A stretch of 56,880 bases of DNA, taken from assembly GCA_964599655.1 (NCBI GenBank), contig CAZRGV010000024.1, positions 1 to 56,880 of the forward strand, in the 5' to 3' direction. Of the stretch, positions 43,105 through 50,845 are shown one piece after another. A model generated the notes under the pieces. That model was not told the origin of the DNA. It was given only the letters and a program-made list of their open reading frames with translations, and did not search any database. Made by a program: the position numbers and the translations under genes. Within the stretch, counting starts at the first letter, position 1, and each line of letters opens with the position of its first letter. Source of the stretch: CAZRGV01 sp964599655 (GTDB lineage: Bacteria; Planctomycetota; Planctomycetia; Isosphaerales; Isosphaeraceae).

Positions 43105-43171
43105 AAATCATTCATGCAATTATTAAAAATACATACATATTAATAAATTAACTCGAAAAGGAAAGACTCCG
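43105..43171 (+). promoter_or_regulatory. AT-rich spacer, possible internal promoter
   Basis: This 67-base spacer is extremely AT-rich (for example AATTATTAAAAATACATAC and ATATTAATAAATTAA) in a GC-rich locus. It ends with AAAAGGAAAG, a good ribosome-binding site for the reductase gene. The composition suggests a promoter for the tailoring and transport genes; I cannot fix the -35 and -10 hexamers. Confidence 0.35.
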
Positions 43172-43957
43172 ATGTCTAAGAACGCTCGTGTGGTGCTTTT
43201 GACCGGCGCGGCCCAGGGAATCGGGCGATCGACGGCAATCGCCCTTGCGGACAAGGGGTATCGATTAATGCTCATCGATCGCGAGCGGGACGCCCTTCGT
43301 CAACTTGAGTGGGAGCTGAACGAAGCCGGCGCAACCGTGGCTTCCAGGTCCGCGGACGTCCGCGAACTCGAGGAACTGACCCGGGTGGTCGCGGATCTGG
43401 AAGCCGCGATTGGTCCCACCGATATTCTCATCGCCTGCGCTGGCATCGGAACCTTGTCAAATATTCACAATCTCGATCTCGCTGGCCTCCGCGCGATGCT
43501 TGAGGTCAACGTGCTGGGGGTCGCACAAACCATCTCGGCCGTCCTGCCGGGAATGATCAATCGCCAATCCGGTCACATTGTCGGAATCTCGAGCGTCGCC
43601 GGTTTTCGAGGCCTGCCGTGGATGCCCGGCTATTCGGCGTCGAAGGCGGCTCTTTCAACCTATCTCGAGGGTCTTCGACCGGCTCTGAAACGGCGAGGGA
43701 TCAGGGTGACGAACGTCTGTCCGGGCTTCGTTCGCACGGGCCTCACCGCATCCACACCATTTCGCAAACCAGTCCCGATGCTCGAGCCCGAACAGGCGGC
43801 ACGCTTCATCGTCAATGCAATCGAAAAACGTCCACGTGATTATGTGTTTCCATGGAATGCTCGAATCGGCATGGGATTGCTCCGGCGATTGCCGGATCCC
43901 GTGTTCGACTGGCTGATGGACCGTGCAGGTCCGAGAGCACTCACAACGGAGTTCTGA
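43172..43957 (+). CDS. short-chain dehydrogenase/reductase
   Basis: The 261-residue classical SDR has the cofactor motif TGAAQGIG (residues 11-18), the NAG-type strand (ACAGIGT), catalytic Ser140/141 (GISSVAG), and Tyr154-x3-Lys158 (YSASK). Asp36 after the second strand (LMLIDRE) suggests NAD preference, although the Arg next to it leaves room for NADP. The C terminus (WNARIGMGLLRRLPDPVFDWLMDRAG) resembles SDR family 7C/DHRS7-like proteins that act on lipids and may contact the membrane. It probably reduces or oxidises a keto or hydroxyl group on the synthase product. Confidence 0.88.
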   Translation: MSKNARVVLLTGAAQGIGRSTAIALADKGYRLMLIDRERDALRQLEWELNEAGATVASRSADVRELEELTRVVADLEAAIGPTDILIACAGIGTLSNIHNLDLAGLRAMLEVNVLGVAQTISAVLPGMINRQSGHIVGISSVAGFRGLPWMPGYSASKAALSTYLEGLRPALKRRGIRVTNVCPGFVRTGLTASTPFRKPVPMLEPEQAARFIVNAIEKRPRDYVFPWNARIGMGLLRRLPDPVFDWLMDRAGPRALTTEF

Positions 43958-43958
43958 A

Positions 43959-44822
43959 GTGGCCACATCGCTCGGATCGCCAACGATTGACAATTCCAGC
44001 GCGACCGCCGCGATGCTGGCGTCTTGTCTCGATTGCTCCTCGCCGCTCCGAGGCGCAACAAGATGCTCTGAGTGTGGGCGATTCTATCCCGAAGTGGATG
44101 GCATTCTCGAGGCGATCGGTCCATTGTCGGGAACGAACCGGATTGCCGCCACCTTCTACGACGGGCCAGGCTGGCAACGCTTCCGACCGTGGGAACGACT
44201 CTTCCTCTGGTTCCAGGACGGTCCGATCGAGGCCCGTCGGCAAATTCTTCGTCACCTGCCTTCGACACCAACCGCCCGGGTGCTGGAGATCGGTATCGGC
44301 GATGGCGAGAATCTGCCACTTTTACCAAAGAACTGGACCGTCTTCGGCGTCGACATCGCGCGGACGCGACTGCTCGAGTGCGCGGTACGCTACCCTGAGA
44401 TGGCCGGTCGGCTCGTCTGGGGCGAGGCGGAAGAACTTCCGTTTCCCGACGGGACGTTCGACGCCGTCTACTCAATCGGCGGCTTCAACTACTTCCGCGA
44501 TCATGCGGCGGCTCTTCGAGAGATCCGACGCGTGGCGAGGCCGAGTTCTCCCGTCCTGGTTGCCGACGAGATCCCTGGGCTGAAGCGATTTTCCCTCGGA
44601 CACCTCATCGGATTTGAGTGCCTTGATTCGCTGTTTCTTAGAGCGATGGGACTGGATCCGGACTTCGTGACGATGGTTCTATCACTCCGTCTCGATATCG
44701 ACACCCTGGCACGCCGGGTCTGGCCGCGGTCAAGGCGGTTCCGGATCTGGCATCGCCTCGGTTATTGCCTGGTCGACCCTGATCCTCGTCCCAGCGGTTG
44801 CGATCCTGTTCAAGGAGATTGA
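43959..44822 (+). CDS. SAM methyltransferase with N-terminal zinc ribbon (first copy)
   Basis: The 287-residue protein starts with a Trm112-like zinc ribbon (Cys23, Cys26, Cys36, Cys39: CLDC ... CSEC, then GRFYPEVDGILE), followed by a class I SAM-dependent methyltransferase domain with motif I VLEIGIGDG (108-116), the acidic post-I strand VFGVDIAR, the motif AEELPFPDGTFDAVYSIGGF and a hydrophobic C-terminal part. GTG 43959 has GGAG 6 bases upstream and begins right after the reductase stop; the earlier GTG at 43923 overlaps that gene. It is a paralogue of the next gene. It may methylate the polyketide-derived chain; the substrate is unknown. Confidence 0.85.
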   Translation: MATSLGSPTIDNSSATAAMLASCLDCSSPLRGATRCSECGRFYPEVDGILEAIGPLSGTNRIAATFYDGPGWQRFRPWERLFLWFQDGPIEARRQILRHLPSTPTARVLEIGIGDGENLPLLPKNWTVFGVDIARTRLLECAVRYPEMAGRLVWGEAEELPFPDGTFDAVYSIGGFNYFRDHAAALREIRRVARPSSPVLVADEIPGLKRFSLGHLIGFECLDSLFLRAMGLDPDFVTMVLSLRLDIDTLARRVWPRSRRFRIWHRLGYCLVDPDPRPSGCDPVQGD

Positions 44823-44823
44823 C

Positions 44824-45666
44824 ATGTCGTCGAGTGTCCTTACCAGAGAGATGGATCTCGGCCTCTGGCGATGCGTCGACTGCGGTGGCTCGCTCGGAGA
44901 ATCGAACGGTGTGTTGGTGTGCACCGACTGCGTGAGGGTCTATCCAATCCGAAATGGCGTGATCATTATCAAAGAAGAGCAGACCGGCAACAACGAGGTG
45001 GTTCGCAACTTTTACAACGGCCCGCTCTGGCCGAAATTTCGGTTCTGGGAATGGTTCACATTTCTCTGCAACGGCGGTGAACGACGATCGCGCAACAAGG
45101 TGCTTCGGCATCTGCCGAGGGCCTCGGAATTGAGGTTGCTCGATGTGGCGATTGGTGACGGCGTCTACCTTCCGTGGTTACCTCGGGAGTGGACCGTGGT
45201 TGGAATCGATATCTCCACGGCGCAACTGGATGCGTGCCGACGACGGGTGGTCGACCGTCCGTTGACCCTCGCGCTGGGAGAGGCGGAGTCCTTGCCCTTT
45301 GCTAACCACTGGTTCGACGCGGTTCTCAGCATCGGCGGATTTAACTACTTCAATGATCCCGAGAGATCGCTCCGCGAGATGGTTCGTGTGACCAAGCCCG
45401 GCGGGACAATCGTGATCTCGGACGAGGTTCCCAACTTGACCGACCGCATGCTCGGCCACAAACTGAACTTTGGACCGCTCAAGCGTTTGGAGCGCTGGTG
45501 GGTCGCGAGGGGGATGAACCTTGGAGACGAGTTTACGGAGATCGTCGAGCGGTATCACGACCTTGACGTCGCGGCGATCGGCCGCCGTGTTCTGAACGAT
45601 TGTCATTATGAGCGAATCTGGCAAGGCGTCGGTTATGTGATGGTCGGCACCGCGCCCGTCAAGTGA
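44824..45666 (+). CDS. SAM methyltransferase with N-terminal zinc ribbon (second copy)
   Basis: This 280-residue protein is a tandem paralogue of the previous one: zinc-ribbon Cys17, Cys20, Cys33 and Cys36 (CVDC ... CTDC), the aromatic NFYNGPLWPKFRFWEWF block, motif I LLDVAIGDG (105-113), post-I VVGIDIST, and AESLPFANHWFDAVLSIGGFNYFND. The shared SIGGFNYF block and the same ribbon show a local duplication followed by divergence. AAGGAG is 6 bases from the ATG, one base after the stop of the first copy. The two may methylate successive sites, or form a heterodimer. Confidence 0.85.
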   Translation: MSSSVLTREMDLGLWRCVDCGGSLGESNGVLVCTDCVRVYPIRNGVIIIKEEQTGNNEVVRNFYNGPLWPKFRFWEWFTFLCNGGERRSRNKVLRHLPRASELRLLDVAIGDGVYLPWLPREWTVVGIDISTAQLDACRRRVVDRPLTLALGEAESLPFANHWFDAVLSIGGFNYFNDPERSLREMVRVTKPGGTIVISDEVPNLTDRMLGHKLNFGPLKRLERWWVARGMNLGDEFTEIVERYHDLDVAAIGRRVLNDCHYERIWQGVGYVMVGTAPVK

Positions 45667-45760
45667 AACGCGTCGGAAGCGTTGGAATTCTATCGGCGAG
45701 TTCCGTCGATTCCGTCCTCGAAATCTATTGTTGACATATAAAGAAAATGTTGGAACAACG
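45667..45760 (+). promoter_or_regulatory. AT-rich spacer with TTGACA before the ABC transporter genes
   Basis: The 94-base spacer becomes AT-rich near its end (AAATCTATTGTTGACATATAAAGAAAATG). TTGACA at 45731-45736 is a perfect -35 hexamer, but I see no matching -10 at the right distance. The small dyad GTTG-GAA-CAAC sits at the start codon. This suggests a second internal promoter. Confidence 0.35.
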
Positions 45761-46885
45761 ATGCGATTCACAACCATCATCGCTCGGAATTTAACGCGAC
45801 GAGGGGCTCGCACGGCGCTGACCGTGGTGGGACTGGCGATTGGGATCGCCGCGGTTGTCACCTTGTTGGCAGTGGCCTGGGGGTTCGAAGCGTCGTTTAT
45901 GAACATCTACGAAACAAAGGGAATCGATCTTGTCGTGGTTCGTGCCGGCGTGTCGGATCGTCTCAGTAGCAATTTGGAATCGCGCCTGATGGACGATCTC
46001 CGCAAGGTTCCCGGAGTCAAGGCGGTCGCCGCGTCGCTAATGGACGCGGTCACCTTCGAGGAGGCGAACCTTGTCAGCGTCCTCGTGAGCGGGTGGGAGC
46101 CGGGCAGCCTTCTCTTTCGAGGGCTACGCCTCGTCGAGGGGCGCGACCTGAACTCAAGCGATGGTCGTTCCGCGATGCTAGGGCGAGTCCTCGCCATGAA
46201 TTTGAACAAGGGGCCCGGTGACGAGATCGAAGTCGCCGGTGAGCCGTTTCAGGTCGTGGGAGTGTACGAAAGCAGCAGCCTCTTCGAGAACGGCGGTCTG
46301 ATCATTCCATTAAAGGAATTGCAGGCGATGATGGGCCGTGAGGGACAGGTCACCGGCTTCGTTGTCGTGGGAGACTCGCCAGAGGGACGTGCCGTGGAGG
46401 CGCTCGGACGGCGGATCGAGAAGGCAATTCCAGGGGTCGCGGCAGTGCCAGCCCGCGACTTCGTGCAGCGCGACGTGATGATCCGGCTCGCCAAGGCGAT
46501 GGCCTGGACCACCTCGGTCGTGGCTCTGATCTTGGGCTCAGTCGGCATGCTCAATACCATGGTCATGTCGGTCTTCGAGAGGACCCAAGAGATCGGGATC
46601 CTCCGGGCCCTTGGCTGGCGGCGTCGCCGCGTACTGATCTTGATCTTGGGCGAGGCATTCGCCCTCGGCGTGGCGGGTTCGGTGTTGGGTGTTCTGCTCG
46701 GATACGTTGGTTTGCGAGCTCTGTCGCTGATGCCCACCGCTCGCGGATTCATTAGCTCGGATTTACCACCTCTAACACCGGCCGTCGCACTGGCCCTGGC
46801 GATCGGGCTGAGCCTGCTTGGCGGGCTTTACCCGGCGCTGCGAGGAGCCTCGCTCGACCCCATCGAGGCACTGCGACATGAGTAA
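45761..46885 (+). CDS. MacB/LolC-type ABC transporter permease
   Basis: The 374-residue permease has the FtsX/MacB layout: one N-terminal membrane segment (TALTVVGLAIGIAAVVTLLAV), a large extracytoplasmic domain of about 220 residues (DLVVVRAGVSDRLSS ... GLIIPLKELQAMM), and three C-terminal segments (TSVVALILGSVGMLNTMVMSVF; FALGVAGSVLGVLLGYVGLRAL; AVALALAIGLSLLGGLYPALRG). The coupling-helix region ERTQEIGILRALGWRRRRVL precedes the last segments. The protein is one of the type VII ABC exporters, which move lipids, lipoproteins or peptides through a mechanotransmission mechanism. ATG 45761 is the start; the longer frame from 45728 overlaps the AT-rich leader. The ATPase gene overlaps its end by 8 bases. 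Confidence 0.88.
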   Translation: MRFTTIIARNLTRRGARTALTVVGLAIGIAAVVTLLAVAWGFEASFMNIYETKGIDLVVVRAGVSDRLSSNLESRLMDDLRKVPGVKAVAASLMDAVTFEEANLVSVLVSGWEPGSLLFRGLRLVEGRDLNSSDGRSAMLGRVLAMNLNKGPGDEIEVAGEPFQVVGVYESSSLFENGGLIIPLKELQAMMGREGQVTGFVVVGDSPEGRAVEALGRRIEKAIPGVAAVPARDFVQRDVMIRLAKAMAWTTSVVALILGSVGMLNTMVMSVFERTQEIGILRALGWRRRRVLILILGEAFALGVAGSVLGVLLGYVGLRALSLMPTARGFISSDLPPLTPAVALALAIGLSLLGGLYPALRGASLDPIEALRHE

Positions 46886-47561
46886 GCCAGAACCGGAGCG
46901 ACTTCCGCCAAGGATCAAGGCACGCGGTCTGGTCCGCATCTACGCAGATGGAAATGTTCACGCGCTTCGTGGCGTCGATCTGTCGATCGATCAAGGTGAG
47001 TCGGTCGCGATCACCGGACCCAGCGGTTGCGGCAAGAGCACTCTCTTGCACCTACTCGGAGGGCTCGACCGACCCACGGAGGGAGAGGTCGACTTCGACG
47101 GCAAGCCCCTCGATTCTCTCGACCTTGATGAGTATCGAGCCCACCGGGTTGGGTTTGTCTTTCAGTCGTTCCACCTGCTGCCTACCCTCTCCGCACTGGA
47201 GAATGTACAGATTCCCATGTTTGAGACGAACCTCCGGCGATCCGATCGCGTCGCGAGAGCCACCCGATTACTCGGGGAGGTTGGCCTAGCTCATCGCAAG
47301 AACCACCGCTCGACACGTCTCTCGGTGGGCGAGCGGCAGCGGGTCGCCATCGCCCGCGCCCTGGCCAACGACCCGCAGCTTCTCCTGGCCGACGAACCAA
47401 CCGGGAACCTTGACAGTCACAACGAGATCGAGATCCTCACCTTGCTCGACCACCTGCGGAAGGATCGAGGCCTGACCATGGTCCTCGTCACCCACAGCCC
47501 CGAGGTCGCCCAGCACGCCGATCGGGAAATCCGACTTCGCGATGGCAAGGTTGTTGGATGA
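46878..47561 (+). CDS. MacB/LolD-type ABC transporter ATPase
   Basis: This 227-residue ATPase has Walker A GPSGCGKST (residues 47-55, Lys53), the Q loop FVFQSFHLLP, the signature LSVGERQRVAIARAL, Walker B LLLADEPTG and the H loop VLVTHSP. The signature LSVGE differs slightly from the usual LSGGE/Q. The N-terminal half and the short length are of the LolD/MacB-ATPase subgroup. Its ATG overlaps the permease stop, so the two are made together as a two-part exporter. No membrane-fusion protein or outer-membrane channel gene is adjacent. Confidence 0.93.
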   Translation: MSKPEPERLPPRIKARGLVRIYADGNVHALRGVDLSIDQGESVAITGPSGCGKSTLLHLLGGLDRPTEGEVDFDGKPLDSLDLDEYRAHRVGFVFQSFHLLPTLSALENVQIPMFETNLRRSDRVARATRLLGEVGLAHRKNHRSTRLSVGERQRVAIARALANDPQLLLADEPTGNLDSHNEIEILTLLDHLRKDRGLTMVLVTHSPEVAQHADREIRLRDGKVVG

Positions 47562-47609
47562 GTATCTGTTAAGACTATTGATTATTAGCGTGATAATTTA
47601 GAGATCGAC

Positions 47610-48692
47610 CTAATTGCTTTTGGGATTCTCCCTGGGTTCACCCACTGAATCCGGATTCAGCCGGTCGAGCAGGGCCTTGATGCCGGCTTTCGCGACTTCG
47701 GCGTCCTGTTCGCCGGTTCCGCCGCCGACTCCCACGGCCCCAATCACCTGGCCGTCGACGACAATCGTTACGCCGCCGTAGAGTGTCGTAAGTTTGCCGC
47801 CGCTGGCGGACGCGGCATTCTGAAGACTGAGGTTCAGCAGGATGTCGGGTTGGTCGGCGTTGCGAGGCAACGGGCCAGTGTCCTGGCGGAATGTGGCGGC
47901 GGTGGTCGCCTTGGTAATCGCCGTGTAGCCGCTGGCCGGGCGCGCACCGTCCATGCGGTCAAAGGCGAGGAGATGCCCACCGTCGTCGACGACTGCGATG
48001 TTCTGCTTCAGTCCCAACTCCGCCGCCTTCGCCTCCGCCGCGGCGAGGATCAGGCGGGCGCCGGCTAGATTGAGCCTCACCTGGTTGCGCTCGATCAACG
48101 GTGAGTCCGACGGTGGAAGCGGCGTCGGTTGCGGTCTGAGCGGAGCGGGCGCTCGCTCCGTGGTGGGGGCCGGTTCGACGATCGAGGCACCCAGGGTCTT
48201 GCCGATCGCCTCGATACCTCGCAATAGTCCCGTGTCAAACCGCTGATGATTAAACTCGGCGACGATCGCCTCGCGAACGGCGGCGCGGGCACCCTCGGGG
48301 AACCGCGTTTCCAGGGCCTTGCGCGCGAACGGCCGGGAAATGGCTCGATCCTTCTTAGCGATCAGGAGNNNNNNNNNNATTCCCTGGCCGCCCGACTCTC
48401 TCGCATGCCGAAGCGCCACGTCGTTGATCGGCTCGCCGTCGAGCGATTCGACGGTTTCTATCACGATCGGCACACCCGTCGACCGTTCGATCTGCTCCAT
48501 CAGTCGATGGGCCTTCTCGTTCGCTTCGGGGTGAAAGAGCATCGCCCGATCGCGGACCTCGGAGGTCGATGAACTGGATTCGGCGATCCGCTCCTTGACC
48601 TCGATGGCCTGCCCGGCCGCGAAGCCGGGCAGCGCGAGGATGGGCGAGACGAGAACGATCCAGAGTTTCCAGGGCTTTGGGACTAACCGCAT
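47610..48692 (-). CDS. exported TPM domain fused to GlcG/HbpS heme-binding-like domain
   Basis: The protein has about 360 residues and a signal peptide (KLWIVLVSPILALPGFAAG). Residues about 50-165 match a TPM domain (EKAHRLMEQIERSTGVPIVIETVESLDG ... DTGLLRGIEAIGKTLGA), a module seen in YgcG-like and photosystem-repair proteins. A Pro-rich linker follows (APAPLRPQPTPLPPSD), and residues about 205-345 match the GlcG/HbpS family (LNLAGARLILAAAEAKAAELGLKQNIAVVDDGGHLLAFDRMDGARPAS ... VIGAVGVGGGTGEQDAEVA). Ten N bases interrupt the TPM domain in frame. CAGGAG is about 9 bases before ATG 48692. It follows the Hint-protein gene by 20 bases, so the two may be an operon. HbpS members bind heme or an extracellular ligand; the role here is open. 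Confidence 0.8.
   Translation of the reverse strand: MRLVPKPWKLWIVLVSPILALPGFAAGQAIEVKERIAESSSSTSEVRDRAMLFHPEANEKAHRLMEQIERSTGVPIVIETVESLDGEPINDVALRHARESGGQGXXXXLLIAKKDRAISRPFARKALETRFPEGARAAVREAIVAEFNHQRFDTGLLRGIEAIGKTLGASIVEPAPTTERAPAPLRPQPTPLPPSDSPLIERNQVRLNLAGARLILAAAEAKAAELGLKQNIAVVDDGGHLLAFDRMDGARPASGYTAITKATTAATFRQDTGPLPRNADQPDILLNLSLQNAASASGGKLTTLYGGVTIVVDGQVIGAVGVGGGTGEQDAEVAKAGIKALLDRLNPDSVGEPRENPKSN
48369..48378. other. assembly gap (10 N) in the TPM-GlcG gene
   Basis: Ten undefined bases fall in the TPM domain. The frame continues correctly on both sides. Confidence 0.95.
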
Positions 48693-48712
48693 GGAGCGGA
48701 TCTCCTGATTGC

Positions 48713-50845
48713 TTAATGGAATGTGTCCAAGATTGTTGTCATCGCTCGGACTCGGTCCATGGTTCCCCGTGTTCCAGGATCTTTCACCGCGAGCGACTTC
48801 TGGGCGTCGAAGGGAACGACATGAGGGTCGGGTAGCGTGTTGTCGTGAACAAGCTCGTCATGATTCCCAACGAAGTAACTGTGATTCTTGCCCACGATGA
48901 GGTTGAACACCGGCTCGACAGGTCCCGGCTCCAGGGTCGTCACCGTGCTCAATCCGCTGAGCGAGCGCAAGGTATCGCCGACCTCGAGGTCTCGCGCCAT
49001 GACCCAACCTTTGCCGGCGTGCCAGAAGCGGTGGAACAGGCTGGCGATGACTGTGTCGCCGTTGTCGAGCGTAACGCGTCGGGTCTTGTCGGGCGGGTTG
49101 TGGAAGACGACCAGAATCGGCTGGAACTCGAGGGTGCCGGTGGTTACGTCCTGGCAGAGGACCTGATCACCGACGTGCAAGGTTTCGATTGGCCTGTGTC
49201 CGTCGAGCGTCCGCACCGGCGTACCGGCCGCGAAGCAGCTCGTAATGATGGCCAGGGGTACGAGAGGAGTCTGGTTCTCCCGGTAAACCATCTTGTGAGG
49301 CGGATTGTATCGATAACCGATCTTTTCATACCACCAGAGGTGCCAGGCGTCCTCGTCGTCGCCGAGAACGGGGGCGTCGAGTGCCTCGCGAAGAATTGAT
49401 ATCACTCGTGCATTTGTCGCCTTGATCTGGGCGTTCGAGACCTCGATGTCGTTGACGTCGGCCATCATGCGCTGTTGGACAACTTGGGCTTCGATGTTGG
49501 CGCGGGCGATCCACTGAGCGGTCCGAATTTCGGCGGCTCGAAGATCGGCCGCGGCCACCAGGCCGTTCTTGAGCGTGGAACTGATATGGGCCGGAGGCCG
49601 ATAGTAGGATCCCGCGATGCTTTCTCCTTCGCGCATGTCGTCGATTTCGGAGCCTGAAATCACAACAGGCAGGCCGTTCTGATCGATTCCCGCGAACCCA
49701 CGAAAGGTGCTGCTCAGTCGGAAGGCTGGAGGTGCCTCATACGTTCGCCGGAGCTGGAACCGTGGTGTATCCACGATCAGCGCGCCTCTCGTACCAGGGC
49801 CAGCGACCGGCTGATACTGATAGGTGGCCGGCGTGCGGATCAGGTCGACGAGCCACTGACCGTACTCCCGAGGCGCTCGCTGGCGGAGGCTCTGGGCCGC
49901 CGCCTGGTTGACCTGCGGCGACGGGCTGAACAATGCGATGTGGGCGAGGTCTCGGGTCGCGGCTGGGTTGTCGATTTGCTGGAGCAGGCGAATGGCTTGC
50001 ATCTGATCAACCGGGCTGCTGTCGAGAAAGACGCGGACGACCGAGGGAATTGCCTTGGGATCGTTCAGGGCCCCCAGCAGCTTCTCGGCCTCGTCCCGGC
50101 GCGTCTTTTCGTGGAGCCAGGACTTCCACTTGCGGAGCAGGGGCTCCCAGTGGCGATCGGCGTGAAGCTGTTCAAGATGTTCATGTTCCTCGGCCGTGAT
50201 CTGCTCGCGAGTCATCCATCGACCCCGGTGCTTGATGTACCCGAGGTGCTTCCAAGAGGGATCGTCGTGTGGGTTCAGTTGCACGGCGGCCGTGAAGTGG
50301 GCTTCGGCCTCGGTTTTCAGGCCGTTTTTTTCGCACCAGAGGCCGAGTTTCACATGTTCGGGGGCGAGCCTCGGCGAGTTGCGAGCCTCGAAGAGTCGGG
50401 CCTGTGGGAGAAGCCCCTTTCGCTCCAGGTCGAGGATCTTTTGGGCGATCGTGTCGGACTCCAGGTCGAGCCGTTCGCGACGAGCGTTGTATTCGGCGAG
50501 CTTCGCTGAGAGTTCCGCGTCGGCCTTGATTTTCTGGCTGACCTGGTCGGGTGCGTTCCACGTCCCGGCGAACTCGACAAGGCCCAGAAGACCGCGTGCG
50601 GCGGCATTTTTCGGATCGGCCAGGACCGCTCTGGCGAGATGTTGCGTTCGTTCAGCGGTCAGGCCGTGGGCCTCGCACCAGAGGGCGAGCTGAACGTGCA
50701 GGTTCGGGTCGCGGCTGGCTTCGGCCCGGGCGCTTGCGGCTTCATAGGAATTGCGATCGGTTAGGTTTTTCGGGCCTTCAGTCGACGGGGTCTGCGACAC
50801 GAGCAGCGTGATCAGCCCGAGTCCGATTCGAGCGAGTTCGACCAT
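48713..50845 (-). CDS. exported TPR-like protein with C-terminal Hint domain
   Basis: The 710-residue protein starts with a signal-like segment (MVELARIGLGLITLLVSQT). Its N-terminal part is made of TPR/HEAT-like repeats (DPNLHVQLALWCEAHGLTAERTQHL; HVKLGLWCEKNGLKTEAEAHF), followed by a beta-rich middle. Residues 537-669 are a Hint (hedgehog/intein-type, pretoxin-like) domain: CFAAGTPVRTLDGHRPIETLHVGDQVL with Cys537, DNGDTVIASLFHRFWHAGKGWVMARDLEVGD, and SYFVGNHDELVHDNT. The usual final His-Asn is HDN here. Only about 41 residues follow, without a recognisable toxin. Hint domains cleave proteins by N-S acyl shift; whether this one does is unclear. It is upstream of the TPM-GlcG gene. ATG 50845 was chosen for its signal peptide. 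Confidence 0.82.
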   Translation of the reverse strand: MVELARIGLGLITLLVSQTPSTEGPKNLTDRNSYEAASARAEASRDPNLHVQLALWCEAHGLTAERTQHLARAVLADPKNAAARGLLGLVEFAGTWNAPDQVSQKIKADAELSAKLAEYNARRERLDLESDTIAQKILDLERKGLLPQARLFEARNSPRLAPEHVKLGLWCEKNGLKTEAEAHFTAAVQLNPHDDPSWKHLGYIKHRGRWMTREQITAEEHEHLEQLHADRHWEPLLRKWKSWLHEKTRRDEAEKLLGALNDPKAIPSVVRVFLDSSPVDQMQAIRLLQQIDNPAATRDLAHIALFSPSPQVNQAAAQSLRQRAPREYGQWLVDLIRTPATYQYQPVAGPGTRGALIVDTPRFQLRRTYEAPPAFRLSSTFRGFAGIDQNGLPVVISGSEIDDMREGESIAGSYYRPPAHISSTLKNGLVAAADLRAAEIRTAQWIARANIEAQVVQQRMMADVNDIEVSNAQIKATNARVISILREALDAPVLGDDEDAWHLWWYEKIGYRYNPPHKMVYRENQTPLVPLAIITSCFAAGTPVRTLDGHRPIETLHVGDQVLCQDVTTGTLEFQPILVVFHNPPDKTRRVTLDNGDTVIASLFHRFWHAGKGWVMARDLEVGDTLRSLSGLSTVTTLEPGPVEPVFNLIVGKNHSYFVGNHDELVHDNTLPDPHVVPFDAQKSLAVKDPGTRGTMDRVRAMTTILDTFH

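Noticed and set aside
29232..47561. Enediyne biosynthetic gene cluster
   Set aside because: The DH-PPTase fusion is PksE-like, but the domain split over two proteins, the LGIDSIKRVE-type ACPs and the fused PfaD-like barrels are PUFA-like, and none of the accessory genes usual for enediynes is nearby.
48839..49237. Intein inserted in a host protein
   Set aside because: The Hint domain is at the C terminus, has no homing endonuclease, and no C-terminal extein of a known essential protein follows.
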